Below, piece by piece: positions 48,801 to 59,900 of a stretch of 64,000 bases of DNA. The notes under the pieces were generated by a model that was not told the DNA's origin, ran no database searches, and worked only from the letters and a program-made list of their open reading frames with translations. Within the stretch, counting starts at the first letter, position 1, and every line of letters begins with the position of its first letter. The DNA is from Mimachlamys varia (lineage: Eukaryota; Mollusca; Bivalvia; Pectinida; Pectinidae): positions 13,957,625-14,021,624 of the forward strand of contig OX392542.1 in assembly GCA_947623455.1 (NCBI GenBank). The letters are read 5' to 3'. A program made the translations under genes and the position numbers.

Positions 48801-49249
48801 GACAGATACAGGACAGATACTGGGCAGATACAGGACAGGTACAGGGCAGATATAAAGTAGATACAGGACAGATACAGGGCAGATACAGGGCAGATATATA
48901 GTAGATACAGGACAGATACAGGGCAGATATATAGTAGATACAGAACAGATACAGGACAGATACAGGACAGATACAGGACAGATAAAGGGCAGATACAGGG
49001 CAGATATATAGTAGATACAGGACAGATACTGGGCAGATATATAGTAGATACAGAACAGATACAGGACAGATACAGGACAGATACAGGACAGATACAGGGC
49101 AGATATAAAGTAGATACAGGACAGATACAGGGCAGATACAGGGCAGATATATAGTAGATACAGGACAGATACAGGACAGAAACAGGGCAGATACAGGACA
49201 GATACAGGGCAGATACAGGACAGATACAGGACAGATACAGGGCAGCAGA
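45892..49249. repeat. 11-bp minisatellite, about 305 copies (3.4 kb)
   Basis: The main units are GATACAGGACA and GATACAGGGCA, mixed with GATATATAGTA, GATACAGAACA, GATACATGACA and GGTATAGGGTA. Because 11 is not a multiple of 3, each strand reads one 11-residue repeat in all three frames. The minus frames lack stops, giving overlapping frames of 455, 893 and 894 codons (Cys-Pro-Val-Ser-Val-Leu-Tyr-Leu-type repeats). These are artefacts; no coding evidence exists. Confidence 0.97.
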
Positions 49250-49877
49250 TCAAATCCGACTATAGCAGCATATCAAACTTAACCAGATACCGAATGATCA
49301 TGCTCAAGTACTACAATATGTAGTGGACAAAGACCAGTTTATCTTGACGTTCTAGATCCCGTCAGACTTTTTAACTCCATTTGGTTGAGTTCATGTCTCT
49401 AGCGGAACATACATAACTATACAACACATTAATATGGAAGACCATCAATTATCAGAACAAAAAGAAAAAAAAATCATGAACATTTTCTGAGCCTGAATAC
49501 TGAAATCCGAAATAATTCTGATTTAGATTTGCCCTTAGTTAATTTTATGCACTTATCTAGTTTAATGTTTTACATGTCGCCCTGGCTTTGACTTTCATTC
49601 CGTATATATTATGTTAATTATGAAAAAAATCTCAAACAAACTACATTTATGTTAAAACTTACATAAACGATTAACTTGAGCATGTACAAGTTAGAAGAGG
49701 CCTGTTGTTAAATGAGGTTTAGTGGATATGCTGCCCCCAGGCAATACATTGCGTATATGCTTACAGTTTTGTCCCGATATTACACTCTCCGTGTCTGTCT
49801 TAGTAAATGTTTTTGTTTACAAGAGCGTACTCGGATAATTTAGCACAGTATGAATTACTATTGAAGCCATTATTTTA

Positions 49878-50229
49878 GGAGGCACGGTGGTGTAGTGAAA
49901 GGACGTCGGGCTCTTGATCGAAGGGTCGCGAGTTCGATTCTCGGTTACGGCACTCGGGTTGTAACCGCGAGCAAGATACTTTACTCCGCGTGTTCCAGTC
50001 TACTCAGCTGCAAATGAGTACATGGTTGGCCAGTGCTAGAAATTGTAGAATGCTAGCTGTGAGCGCCGAAATGGCAGCACTTATTTTATACTCCTCAGGG
50101 AGTTGGGAACGATAATGGCTGGTTGCTAAGGCCCTAAAACCACGGATAATAATTTGTGAACCGCTTTGAGGCGAACTTTAGGTTGTGATAAAGTTGTATA
50201 TAGGAACCTCGAATTGTTATTATTATCAC
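49878..50229 (+). mobile_element. tRNA-like SINE, family 2, full length
   Basis: The head has an A-box-like GGTGGTGTAGTGAAAGGACG and a B-box region GTCGCGAGTTCGATTCTCGG. A central block follows with CAGTCTACTCAGCTGCAAAT, the kind of conserved centre seen in metazoan SINE superfamilies. The tail has GAACCGCTTTGAGGCGAACT and ends TTGTTATTATTATC. The tail resembles the LINE 3' end at 7945-8100. Confidence 0.75.
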
Positions 50230-50242
50230 TTCACCCGAAACT

Positions 50243-50297
50243 GAATACGGTGTCGTGGACAAATGTCAAACAGAATACGGTGTCGTGGACAAATGTC
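50243..50297. repeat. Two copies of a 25-bp unit, period 30
   Basis: GAATACGGTGTCGTGGACAA plus ATGTC occurs at 50243 and again at 50273. Confidence 0.85.
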
Positions 50298-50404
50298 GCC
50301 TAATCACATTTCACCTTCCGCACCCAAAGGACGCTGTTTTGTGAAAGTTACCTGGGGTTATCATGACATGGCAATGGAAACCACAAGGCCAACGTAAAAA
50401 AGGA

Positions 50405-50830
50405 GAAAAACAAATCAGAGAATACTGAAGCGTCAAAAATCCATAATCCGAACTCAAAATCGATTTAACTTGAGGCAAAATAGGCACAAAGGAAATATTC
50501 ACACGTTGAACCCTTTAAAAAATACAGGGGAATAACGACACCCGCCATGTAAATCGAGGTACAAATTGTAACCTCTCAGTAAACGTCACGTCTCCACAAT
50601 GAGAAACGGACATCTTCCATTCAAAATCATACGAAGCAGGCATAATAATAAGCTTATTCAAAAACACCCATATTCATATGATACAAGGATACTGAATATC
50701 TCTCAATGAGCTCGAGATGGCGACCTAAAAATTACTAAAAATATAGTCTTCATTTACCTGCATCCTTTGAATCCCAGTGCCGTAAGTATGTTTGTCATCA
50801 GCCGACAGCGCCTTTAGTAGGATGATAAGC
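50405..50830 (+). repeat. Interspersed family A, long copy
   Basis: AATCAGAGAATACTGAAGCG, CATAATCCGAACTCAAAATC, GATTTAACTTGAGGCAAAAT, then CACCCGCCATGTAAATCGAG and TTTGTCATCAGCCGACAGCG. It extends further 3' than most copies and matches the distal part of the 20201 copy. Confidence 0.75.
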
Positions 50831-51877
50831 ATTATCAGTGTTAATAGTAACGGTAACATAATAATAAATACATTCAATTGTTGAAAGAATTAAATAGAAT
50901 ATGCTAACCAATTTTATGTCGTTCTCATTCAAAATATCACATTTGTTTACAATTCGTTCCAAGACAAGCACAGACATACATGTATGCTTGTGTGATTTTA
51001 TTTAGATTTCCAAAGGTCGATTGGCAAGCCAAGTATAATACTGGGCGTGATATTTTGCCTGGACCTTGACGACTAACATAAAAGCAAGTCTAGTCACATT
51101 TATTTAACCCGATAAAAATAAAAAAAAAAAAAAACAATCCTGAAATTGATAATATTTTCTATAAAGATTTTAATTAGAATGTCATTAATTTGATTTTGAT
51201 TTTGCATCCTGTCGATATATTTAGAAGTCATACTAAATTGTTTTTCTTTGATTTTCTTTTTGAGCATGTAAACCGTTATGAGATTTAAGGTAAGTCTTGT
51301 ACATGATACAGGAGTGTTATATTTGTTTCAATTTTAACATTTATTTTGAACTGATGGGATTGATTAAATGTAGTATGAACGAACCATGTCACCTTTTTAA
51401 CTAGTCTAATACATTGTAAATACCATGACAATATTTTTCATTAGAAGATGAAATTTAAATATACTTATATTTTATAAGATCCTAATTCAAGACAATTTCG
51501 TACGCGATATGTTATCGAGAAAAAATCGTGTTTATCAACTTTTCCTATTAAAAATGTCTTCAAAGATTCCAGCAGCATCATATGGGTAGAAAGCAAGCTT
51601 TTATGGATAGACATTAATGACCGATACGAATCATTAACTCATTTAAGATGGAGATTCTGTTTTCTGCAGATACAACATAGTTGACAATATTAAAATTCCC
51701 TTACATTCCATTCTCAGTACATGCAAGACAACCAAGAAAAACTTCCGATATTTTTTTTTCAGAAAGTAAAACATTTAAATAATCATAACATTAACACTGA
51801 ATACCATAATCTTCATCTGGTATGATAAACGATCCGTGCATCGAATTCGGTGAAAGGTATAGAAAATGTCATTTCAA
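50831..51877. other. No feature recognised
   Basis: AT-rich, with a poly(A)-like run near 51119-51134. Confidence 0.5.
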
Positions 51878-52040
51878 CGAAAACGCTTACTCTTCCGGAA
51901 TACCTGGTCTTATTATCATGTACCTTTACAAGGGTCTCCATGTAACTCTTTTCTCTGTTAAAGTTTTGCCCCTAGTTAGCCGATTTTGAGTTCAGATTAT
52001 GCTTTTGTTGACGCTTTGGAGTTCCCTGATTTTTGTTTTT
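51878..52040 (-). repeat. Interspersed family A, minus orientation
   Basis: On the + strand: CGCTTACTCTTCCGGAATAC, CTGGTCTTATTATCATGTAC, CAAGGGTCTCCATGTAA, TTGCCCCTAGTTAGCCGATT and TTGTTGACGCTTTGGA. Confidence 0.8.
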
Positions 52041-52719
52041 TTAGACTAAATAATCCACCATGTTTAAATTAGTTTAGAAGTATGAGGTTCCTAGTACAAC
52101 TCCAGTCTCAAATAACAACTTATGAAGTCAACAAAGATATGATCTAAACTCATCTGTTATTAATAACGATCTCTACTTTAAGATTACATACATATTTAAT
52201 TTAATGTACCTGTTATACAGGAAATAAAACAAAGCCATCAACGAAAAAAAAATACTATATTTATTTCTCTTTTGGTAGGCCCATGTCACTCAAGCGTATA
52301 CGTTTTCTGAACTATACACTAAATGACACACCACTTAACACTGTTGATATTGTGAGATCCATTAATTAAACAAAACCGCACAATATTTGTCATATATAAA
52401 ATAATAAAACCGCCCAACTCCTATAGCGTGACCACAAACATACATACTGACCAAAGCTTGGTTAAAACCAAAGCGTGTTCCCAGTAGGTTGTACAAATAG
52501 CTTGATGACGCTCCAAGGACGATTAGAGGAGACTTGTCGGGACAGCGCCCGAGATAATTAATCTTCACGGGGTGACGTTAAGAACAATTAATAACACAAA
52601 TAATGAAGGTGGATGTTCAGATGTCACCTGTCGACGGTTTGTGTAATTGTAACAGAGCTCTGGGCATACACAAGGTAGGGACATAACATATCAAAATAAC
52701 AAGTTGTTACGATCAAAAA

Positions 52720-52960
52720 ACAAACAAGGAGAGACAAGGGAAAATACAAAATTACCGAGAACATTAAAATTTTAAAGAGATAAAGACCAGGTGTTCCGAA
52801 AAATTGACGTCTTTTGCTTCGTCGACAACATCCGCCATGTAAATATAGGTCTCAAAGTAAATGTTGCGTAATAAAATGAGAGCAGGTCACAAATATGCAT
52901 ATTAATGGATATATTCGTATATGCATTCTCTTGTCATATAAGGATACAGCCTTGGATTCT
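52720..52960 (+). repeat. Interspersed family A
   Basis: CAGGTGTTCCGAAAAATTGA, CGTCTTTTGCTTCGTCGACA, CATCCGCCATGTAAATATAG. The first part is degraded. Confidence 0.7.
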
Positions 52961-52982
52961 ATATTTCGTGGTCTGCCGATAG

Positions 52983-53240
52983 GGCGTAAGAATTGTACCT
53001 GCTGCCCCAATTGCATGATCGTAGGAGGCGATTAAATTTTAGATATTATATTTTCTCTTCTTCCCGCTTCCTAATTTCTCCTTTGACAATACTTCTCTTT
53101 TGGCCTTTTGAGCGTTCGCCCCTGTTTGACGCTAAGCATTATGGAAAGGAACGACTGATTCACTGTGTTCTGCTGGGTCATGTTGGCAGTATATTTCAGT
53201 GTTGTAGCACATTAAATCGCCGAAAGATCACATCGCAAGG
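52983..53240 (+). repeat. Interspersed family D
   Basis: GGCGTAAGAATTGTACCTGC, TGATCGTAGGAGGCGATTAA, TTTGAGCGTTCGCC and GGCAGTATATTTCAGTGTTG. The SINE-like tail is missing. Confidence 0.65.
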
Positions 53241-53476
53241 TAGCTTAACCAAGCTTTATATTTCCGATGATTAAGAAGATACACGGAAATTATATGTAAC
53301 TTTCGTAGTCACCACCCCAAATTTCATAGAGAGATATTCTAAGCATTTATTCGATATGAACTCCAATAGTTTTGATTTAACTCGCTGGTAAGTACATATG
53401 TATTTATTTTTTTTAATGTGAGGATGGGTCAAAACATGATTCAACCTAGCTTTGCTGAGCGAGTTTCATTGATAAA

Positions 53477-53550
53477 AAAGGAAGACGCTTATCCTCTCAG
53501 AACACCTGGTCTGATTTTTATTGTATTTTCCCTCGTTCTAAATAAATAGT
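53477..53550 (-). repeat. Interspersed family A fragment, minus orientation
   Basis: AAGACGCTTATCCTCTCAGA, then ACACCTGGTCTGATTTTTAT, matches the inverse of the GGTGTTCCGGAAGAGTAAGC block. Confidence 0.6.
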
Positions 53551-54007
53551 TCATTTCTTCACAATTATTGAGTTTTAGTTCAAATAAAACATTTAATTGA
53601 TATTTTTGCATTCTCGTATGGACTTTAAGATACTTTAAGACATTCTGTGTGACAGTAAAGCGTTCTTTCTTGTTGCAATTTTTTGATATTACGTTCTAGT
53701 ATTTTTGTATCGACTTGATTCTGTCCCGTGTTATTGTGTGTTTCCCCCATTTGTTCAGGTTTGTTTTCTAGTATGAAGAATCATTTAGCATCCGTTTCGA
53801 GGTATTACATCAACCTGATTGACAGGGTCATGAGAAGAATCATAAAACGTTTCAAAGACAGCCATTTCAATTTGATCATAACACAATGTATTTAGTTTCT
53901 GAATACATATATGTATTAATATGTTATTTGGAAAGAAAACCTTTCAATATATCGTAAACATTAGATTTATAGAGTGGTTGTACTGACCCACATAGACAGG
54001 TGTTTAA

Positions 54008-54187
54008 TTAGAGATGTGTTCCTTTTACAGCAATAGTCGTTCATTAGAAATGGGATCCTTTATTGCAATAGTCGTTCATTAGAAATGTGTTCATTTTACA
54101 GCAATAGTCGTTCATTAGAAATGTGTTCATTTTACAGCAATAGTCGTTCATTAGAAATGTGTTCATTTTACAGCAATATTCGTTCTA
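54008..54187. repeat. 36-bp tandem repeat, five copies
   Basis: The unit has CAATAGTCGTTCATTAGAAA followed by TGTGTTCATTTTACAG. Unit starts are at 54031, 54066, 54102, 54138 and 54174. Confidence 0.9.
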
Positions 54188-55615
54188 CATGCGACTAATT
54201 ATATAAAACTAACATGTTTTATACTATATAATAATACGATGTTTAAAACTAATATTTTTTAGCACATAAATAACAACAAAACAGAGATAAAGTGTAATTA
54301 TAATTATTCCTTCAGGCTAAAAAGTATGATTTGAGTAAAGTTATCTGTTAAATGTCCCAGCATATCGATGTTCTTGGAAATTTCGTTCCCATTTTTCTGA
54401 CCAAGCTGCTATAGTACAGGGCGAGCTAAACATCTTAACGTCACATAAATTACTTGTTTTGTATCAATAATTCTTATATAAAAAAAAACACTTTAGAATA
54501 CTTCTCTTATAACAGTTTACTTTTACAAAATCAAGTTTTAAAGCTCATTTTTTCTATAAGACACTCTATTTAATGTGAATGTTAGAAATTGTATAACGCG
54601 AAACCTAAGTTAAGCCCATCTTAGTAATGTAAGATTTCACAATAAAACAGCCAAACGGTTATCCTGTGATAATTTATGTATTTGAACAAAACCAAACTAC
54701 ATACATTTATATATATTTAAGATAAAATATAATTGAATGAGATTGATACCCAGCGCCATTATTTCATCAAATGCATAAATATATTTAAGTGTTAAAAGCA
54801 GCATAGTGATAATGACCATTCATAGCACATGTCATGTTGCATTATGATTAATATTACATTATGTAATAAGGAAGTAATAAAAATATTGTAAACTGTACTC
54901 ATAACACAGTAAATACGTTTTCATATAGTGTCAAAACCTTACAAATTATGCCGTAGTATTGATTTATAAACACGGCCGTGACGTCAGAACGCGATACACT
55001 GGCGCGTCAGTAAATGCGTAGATTCATGCGTACCTGTTGGTCATTTTGGTATGTGTATAATTATATTTCTGGTATGACATGAAATGTCACTCACACTTAA
55101 GGTAATATAGAAACGTGTGTGACTGGAAGCCTACATACATATGTACTAATTACTCGATATAGAGTTGGTAGTATGCTAGGCCATTTGTCATATTAATATG
55201 ATAAAAATGATAACACATTGTACGCAGGTCTTATATACCGCTGTAGATACAACCTAGTTCTTGGGTCGTCTCAAAAGAGTGCAGAAGGTATACTCTAAGC
55301 AAATGATATGGCGCATCTAAATCAATTAATAAATTCCCATGGAGCATAAAGCCGTTGCATTCAACAATTCAAGCATCCCCAAACACAAACGAGATCACGA
55401 GCCTAGCGTCATACCTCTGGTCTAAAGTGACTTCTTAGGAGCTTGTTTCAGCTTTATAATGTTATTGATTAGTTTGTAAACATAATTTTTCATGTTTTAT
55501 TCTGAAAGTGATTAATTAGTATAAAATGTGTTATGACGATGACGTCATATATAGATACTTTATAATGATGATGACGTTCTATCGAAAACAAACATGGAAC
55601 AGTAAAAGATTAAAA
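54188..55615. other. No feature recognised
   Basis: Very AT-rich intergenic sequence without long frames. Confidence 0.5.
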
Positions 55616-55798
55616 GATCGATGACGCAGAAGATACTTACTGTTCCGGAAAACCAGGTGTTATTCCCTTGTATTTTTTTACAAGGGTCTCCATGTAGATC
55701 TTTCCATTTTGTTCATATTTTGCCCCTAGTTTAATCGATTTTGAAATCGGATTATTGTTTGGTTAACGCTTCGGTATTCTCTACTTTTTATTTTTTTG
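55616..55798 (-). repeat. Interspersed family A, minus orientation
   Basis: ATCGATGACGCAGAAGATAC, TGTTCCGGAAAACCAGGTGT, CAAGGGTCTCCATGTAGATC, TTTGCCCCTAGTTTAATCGA, TTAACGCTTCGGTATTCTCT. One of the best-kept copies. The 90-codon frame at 55741-56013 starts in it and is not a gene. Confidence 0.8.
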
Positions 55799-56924
55799 TC
55801 ATGTCAAACTTGTATGTTTTTTTTCACAAACAAAAACAAAATATCGTTCCAGTATTTTTGTTTGTCCTAGGATTTCGTCCTCGTCACGGCATACATTTTG
55901 TACGTGGAAGAGTTCGAAAGATTCTGTTGAAGAAAAGTAAGACCAAATTTTCACTTTTGACATACATGATAAACGAATTGACAAACAATGTGTTTTTGTT
56001 TTTGCTTGTCTAGATTAAACTTATTATATTATCGCAAGCATTTTCGTACGTTTGAATGTAACTACATGTACTGCAAACATTAAATCATAAAAAGACGTCC
56101 AGGGAAGCAACATTACAAAGCACAAAAAGGACATCGAGGACAGGAAAATTAAAAAAACAAACGCTTTACGAATTGTTACAGTTTCTGCGTGCATCCTTAT
56201 CGTAGTCGTTAATTATCATAACAGCTGTGTGTGTGATGTCCATAAACAATAAATTCTAATTTATGCGGATACTTAGCAATTCATGAAAAATAGTATTCTA
56301 AGAAATCGTTAATTATTGACTGAGTGCTTTGTTAGCTTAATGATATAAAAAGAAACCACATTTAAGTTATATTTTATCCATAATGCTATCATTAAGTATA
56401 GATGAACATATAAATTAGTTTTTTAAGAACTGACAAATGCTTATAAGCAATGATATTAAATTAAAATAATTCACAAGAAGGTCATTATTGAAACAAAATA
56501 AAATTATTAAAATAACAATACGTTGAGTGCAATTTATTAAAACCTTACCAAGAAAAAAAAAACAAACAAGAAAGCTTGGTCATCTTTAAGACTTTAATCT
56601 TAAAAAGTTTTCTGAAAAAATGCTTTTGTAGAAAATTTAATCTCAGGTTTGCTAAGATAGAAAAAATGCTCGTTGTTTTGTTAATGTTTTTCATAAATTA
56701 TTTTTATCGGGATTGAAACTTATTGAATATTTGGTCGAATTATAAAGTTAACTAGATCTTTCAGGGTAGTGTTATTAATGATATTCACACATCCCATGGC
56801 ACCTCTTAATGAGATACGACAATTTGTTATAGACATGCGTCAACCGAAGGTATATGTTTTGCTGAGAACACTGACCAAGATTAATTAACTACAGGTAAAA
56901 GCAAGGAAAGTGTCACTTACCAAC

Positions 56925-56975
56925 ATGGCTTCCCAAGCGGGCGGTTGTTTGTCTGCTCTGTGTGTTTTGCAGTAT
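56925..56975 (+). CDS. Second gene exon 1: start codon and first part of signal peptide
   Basis: ATG at 56925 in an acceptable context (CAACATGG). It encodes 17 residues, MASQAGGCLSALCVLQY, then GTAAGT. The hydrophobic run is completed by exon 2, which supports this as the true start. The exon is too short to detect alone, so support comes from the matching phase and combined signal peptide. The 5' UTR and promoter upstream of 56925 were not resolved. Confidence 0.6.
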
Positions 56976-59900
56976 GTAAGTATGCCTTTTGTTATCATTT
57001 CCCCATCTTAAGATACTTCACCATCAACATTTAGTAAAACATCGACTGTGTTGATGAATTGGAACCGTCCCTGGTTAATTTAGGTACTCAGAGAAAACTA
57101 TGTTGTATAATTAGTGTGACAATCTTGGCAGATCGACAGCTGAATCAAAAGGAGCTACACTATATATGCGTTGCGTTTTTATTTACTTACAATACTTTGC
57201 CGTAATATGCATCTTGCGACGCACTGTTAATTAAGCTTGCAATATACAACAACTGCTTAAAATTTGAATGAGCAAATATACAAAACATTTAGTTCGTACG
57301 TAAAGTCATTTAGACATGCTTTGTTCAATATAATAAGTGTTTCAATCTACTTTAGATAACATTTACTTTTTATACGTGTTTATTATTATCATTTATACCG
57401 TTTATCGTAAAAATAAACCATAAGTAAAATGAAAAAAATACTAGAAAAAAGAGGGAAAAAACACACAAAACAAATAAAAAAACACACAAAAACAGAATGA
57501 TATGAAGGCAAAACAAAACCATCATCTGAATCAGAAATAGATTGAAAGAGTGGTAAAATTATATTCCTAACCAGGTATAACATCATGATTAAAATAAGTT
57601 CTTAATAACACAACAGCACATATATTGATGAATATATTATTGAACATTTGTTAAAGCTATTTTTTTTAATTTTTGAAGCTATAATATAATTTTCAGTCGT
57701 TTGGATATGAGTAGAGGTAAATGAATTATCTTTAACTAGAAGGAAACTACAGGTGTCTTTTGTAAAGTGAAGTTTTGCTTGTTAAATGCAAACATTTGAC
57801 ATTGAAAACATGTACCTTGTATACGCCTCATTTGCATAGGAAGAACTTAACACGTGATTTAGATAATTTTAGCTATACGATATAACCCTACGCACACCAA
57901 ATAGTGTGACAACGCCCTACTAAGTATTATAGGTTAAGAACCTATGTATAATGCATTACTTTATCTCCTCTATGTGACAACATAATTAATTATATTTATA
58001 CTTAAAATTGTAATAAAGCCTTTGGGAAGGAATATTATTTAATATAATCGAAATGTAAGGAGAAATTACTACAGTAATATCTTCAAACTGTGCCTTAGAA
58101 TCTTGGCTCCATTCCGATGCCTTTAAAGAAGCAAAAAAATCTCGTAACGAAATTTATTTTGAAGGAACGTGACCCCGAGTCATGCAATGTCATAAATTGA
58201 ATACATTGTGTATTTGCATATCTTATAATACAGAAATTAAAATATTTTGTTTGTAGCAGTGTCGGCTGAGAATTCCAGAGTGTTCGACAGTGTAGCCTCA
58301 GTGTAAATTATTCCTTTGTTCATATCTTGCCCTTAGCCCTATCGATTTTTAGTGCTGAGTATAGTTTTGTTTTCGCTCCTGTATTTCTTTCCATATTGTG
58401 ATTCCTTTTGACTTTCAATGCGCAGAACAGGTCTCATCCAACTGTCAGAATGTGTATATAGACATGTATGCTCAAAACTCTAGTGACCTTGTAATGGTTA
58501 TAAATATTTTTAAATAAGAATTTAACAAACCCAGATTGACAACCGCTCTTGTAAATCTGTTTTATTTTTTAAACATGCATTATATATCGCATTTTTGAGG
58601 GGAAACCAGGTAGTCCTTCACAAATGTATCGGCTGTTTGGGTCATGTAAATTCTAAATGTTTATATATTGTGAAATAAAAATATAATTCAATGTAGATAT
58701 TCGTTAAAGAAACAATATCAGGTGCCACACAAAATGAATAGGGGCAAGTGATATCAGCTAACCGATTGACTGCACTAGATGACTACGTTTCACAGTTAAC
58801 CATGTTGAAAAACTTGTCAGATTTACCAGTTAACAGGATTAACCAGATTTTGTAACAGATTATATAGCAAAATACTTAACATGATATTTACACGATTACC
58901 GCTTAACGATGTATCTGTGTTTATAATATTCCGGATTTATGACGGTAGTCAATACACCACAACCCCACGTGTACATTGTTGTTTTTCATATCAAGTGTTT
59001 TATTCAATTAAGCCGTTAAATTTCTGATATGATATAGTAAACACTAATTTAAATAAAATTATATATAAAGTGCTGATTTGATCCATTTCATACCAACGAA
59101 AACACTTTTTCAATTATTAAGTTATTCGCATGCTCCTGCCCTGAAAAGTATTAAACTGTATATGTGCGTATACCTATCTTCAGTAATGACAAAACAGTAG
59201 GTAAATTTGGACAGTTTCCATTAATGAATAATTCAAATTAAGCATCCATTCCAAAGGCTTCTATCGAAAAATCTTTTATTCAAACCCAAAAAATGAAAAC
59301 ACTTCAAAGCACTATAAATACCCCTTCCCTTCCGGAACGCCTGGTATTATTTTCTTGTTATTTCATTTTTGTTCATATTTTGCCCCTACTTAAATCGATT
59401 TTGAATTTGGAGTATGGTGTTGTTGGGTTTTTTTGCAGATGCTAGTGATTCTAGCTGCGACCACAGTTCCCCCAAGTACCACTACAACGACAACAAAAGC
59501 TACCACTCTACCCACCACTGCTACCACTACCACCCCACCGCCTACCACTACCACTACTGTCCCAACTACCACAGAAGGTACTGTATAGTCAATAATATTC
59601 GCGAGAGGGGTCTAATATCGGTAAATTCGCGAATGCATCAAAATTCACGAAATAAAAAAAAAACATGAACAATGAAAATGATGGAAATTTGATCAAGGTT
59701 TTACAATTATAATGTGATCGGCGAAATGAAACCCAAACCATTTAAACACCCATAATTTTTTTAAAAAAAACTATTCAGACAATCCTCTCCAATCAGTCCC
59801 GATGTTGGTGACATGATCCTTTTAAACTATCTTCAATGTTTCACAGATTTGGTTTCTGTTTTGTCTGGTCTCTGCTATCCCCGAGAGTGTGTTTGCTCTG

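Noticed and set aside
46042..49253. Three minus-strand frames of 455, 893 and 894 codons with Cys/Pro/Val/Ser/Leu/Tyr repeats
   Set aside because: They come from the 11-bp minisatellite. They overlap in different frames with the same peptide, which is a property of the unit length and not of selection on protein.
49878..49960. Possible tRNA gene
   Set aside because: A-box and B-box-like sequences are present, but no cloverleaf with a proper acceptor stem. It continues into a SINE body and tail.
52362..52568. 68-codon minus-strand frame
   Set aside because: No recognised similarity and no neighbouring exons in phase.
59390..59572. Minus-strand Val/Gly-rich frame
   Set aside because: It is the antisense of the Thr-codon-rich exon of the second gene.
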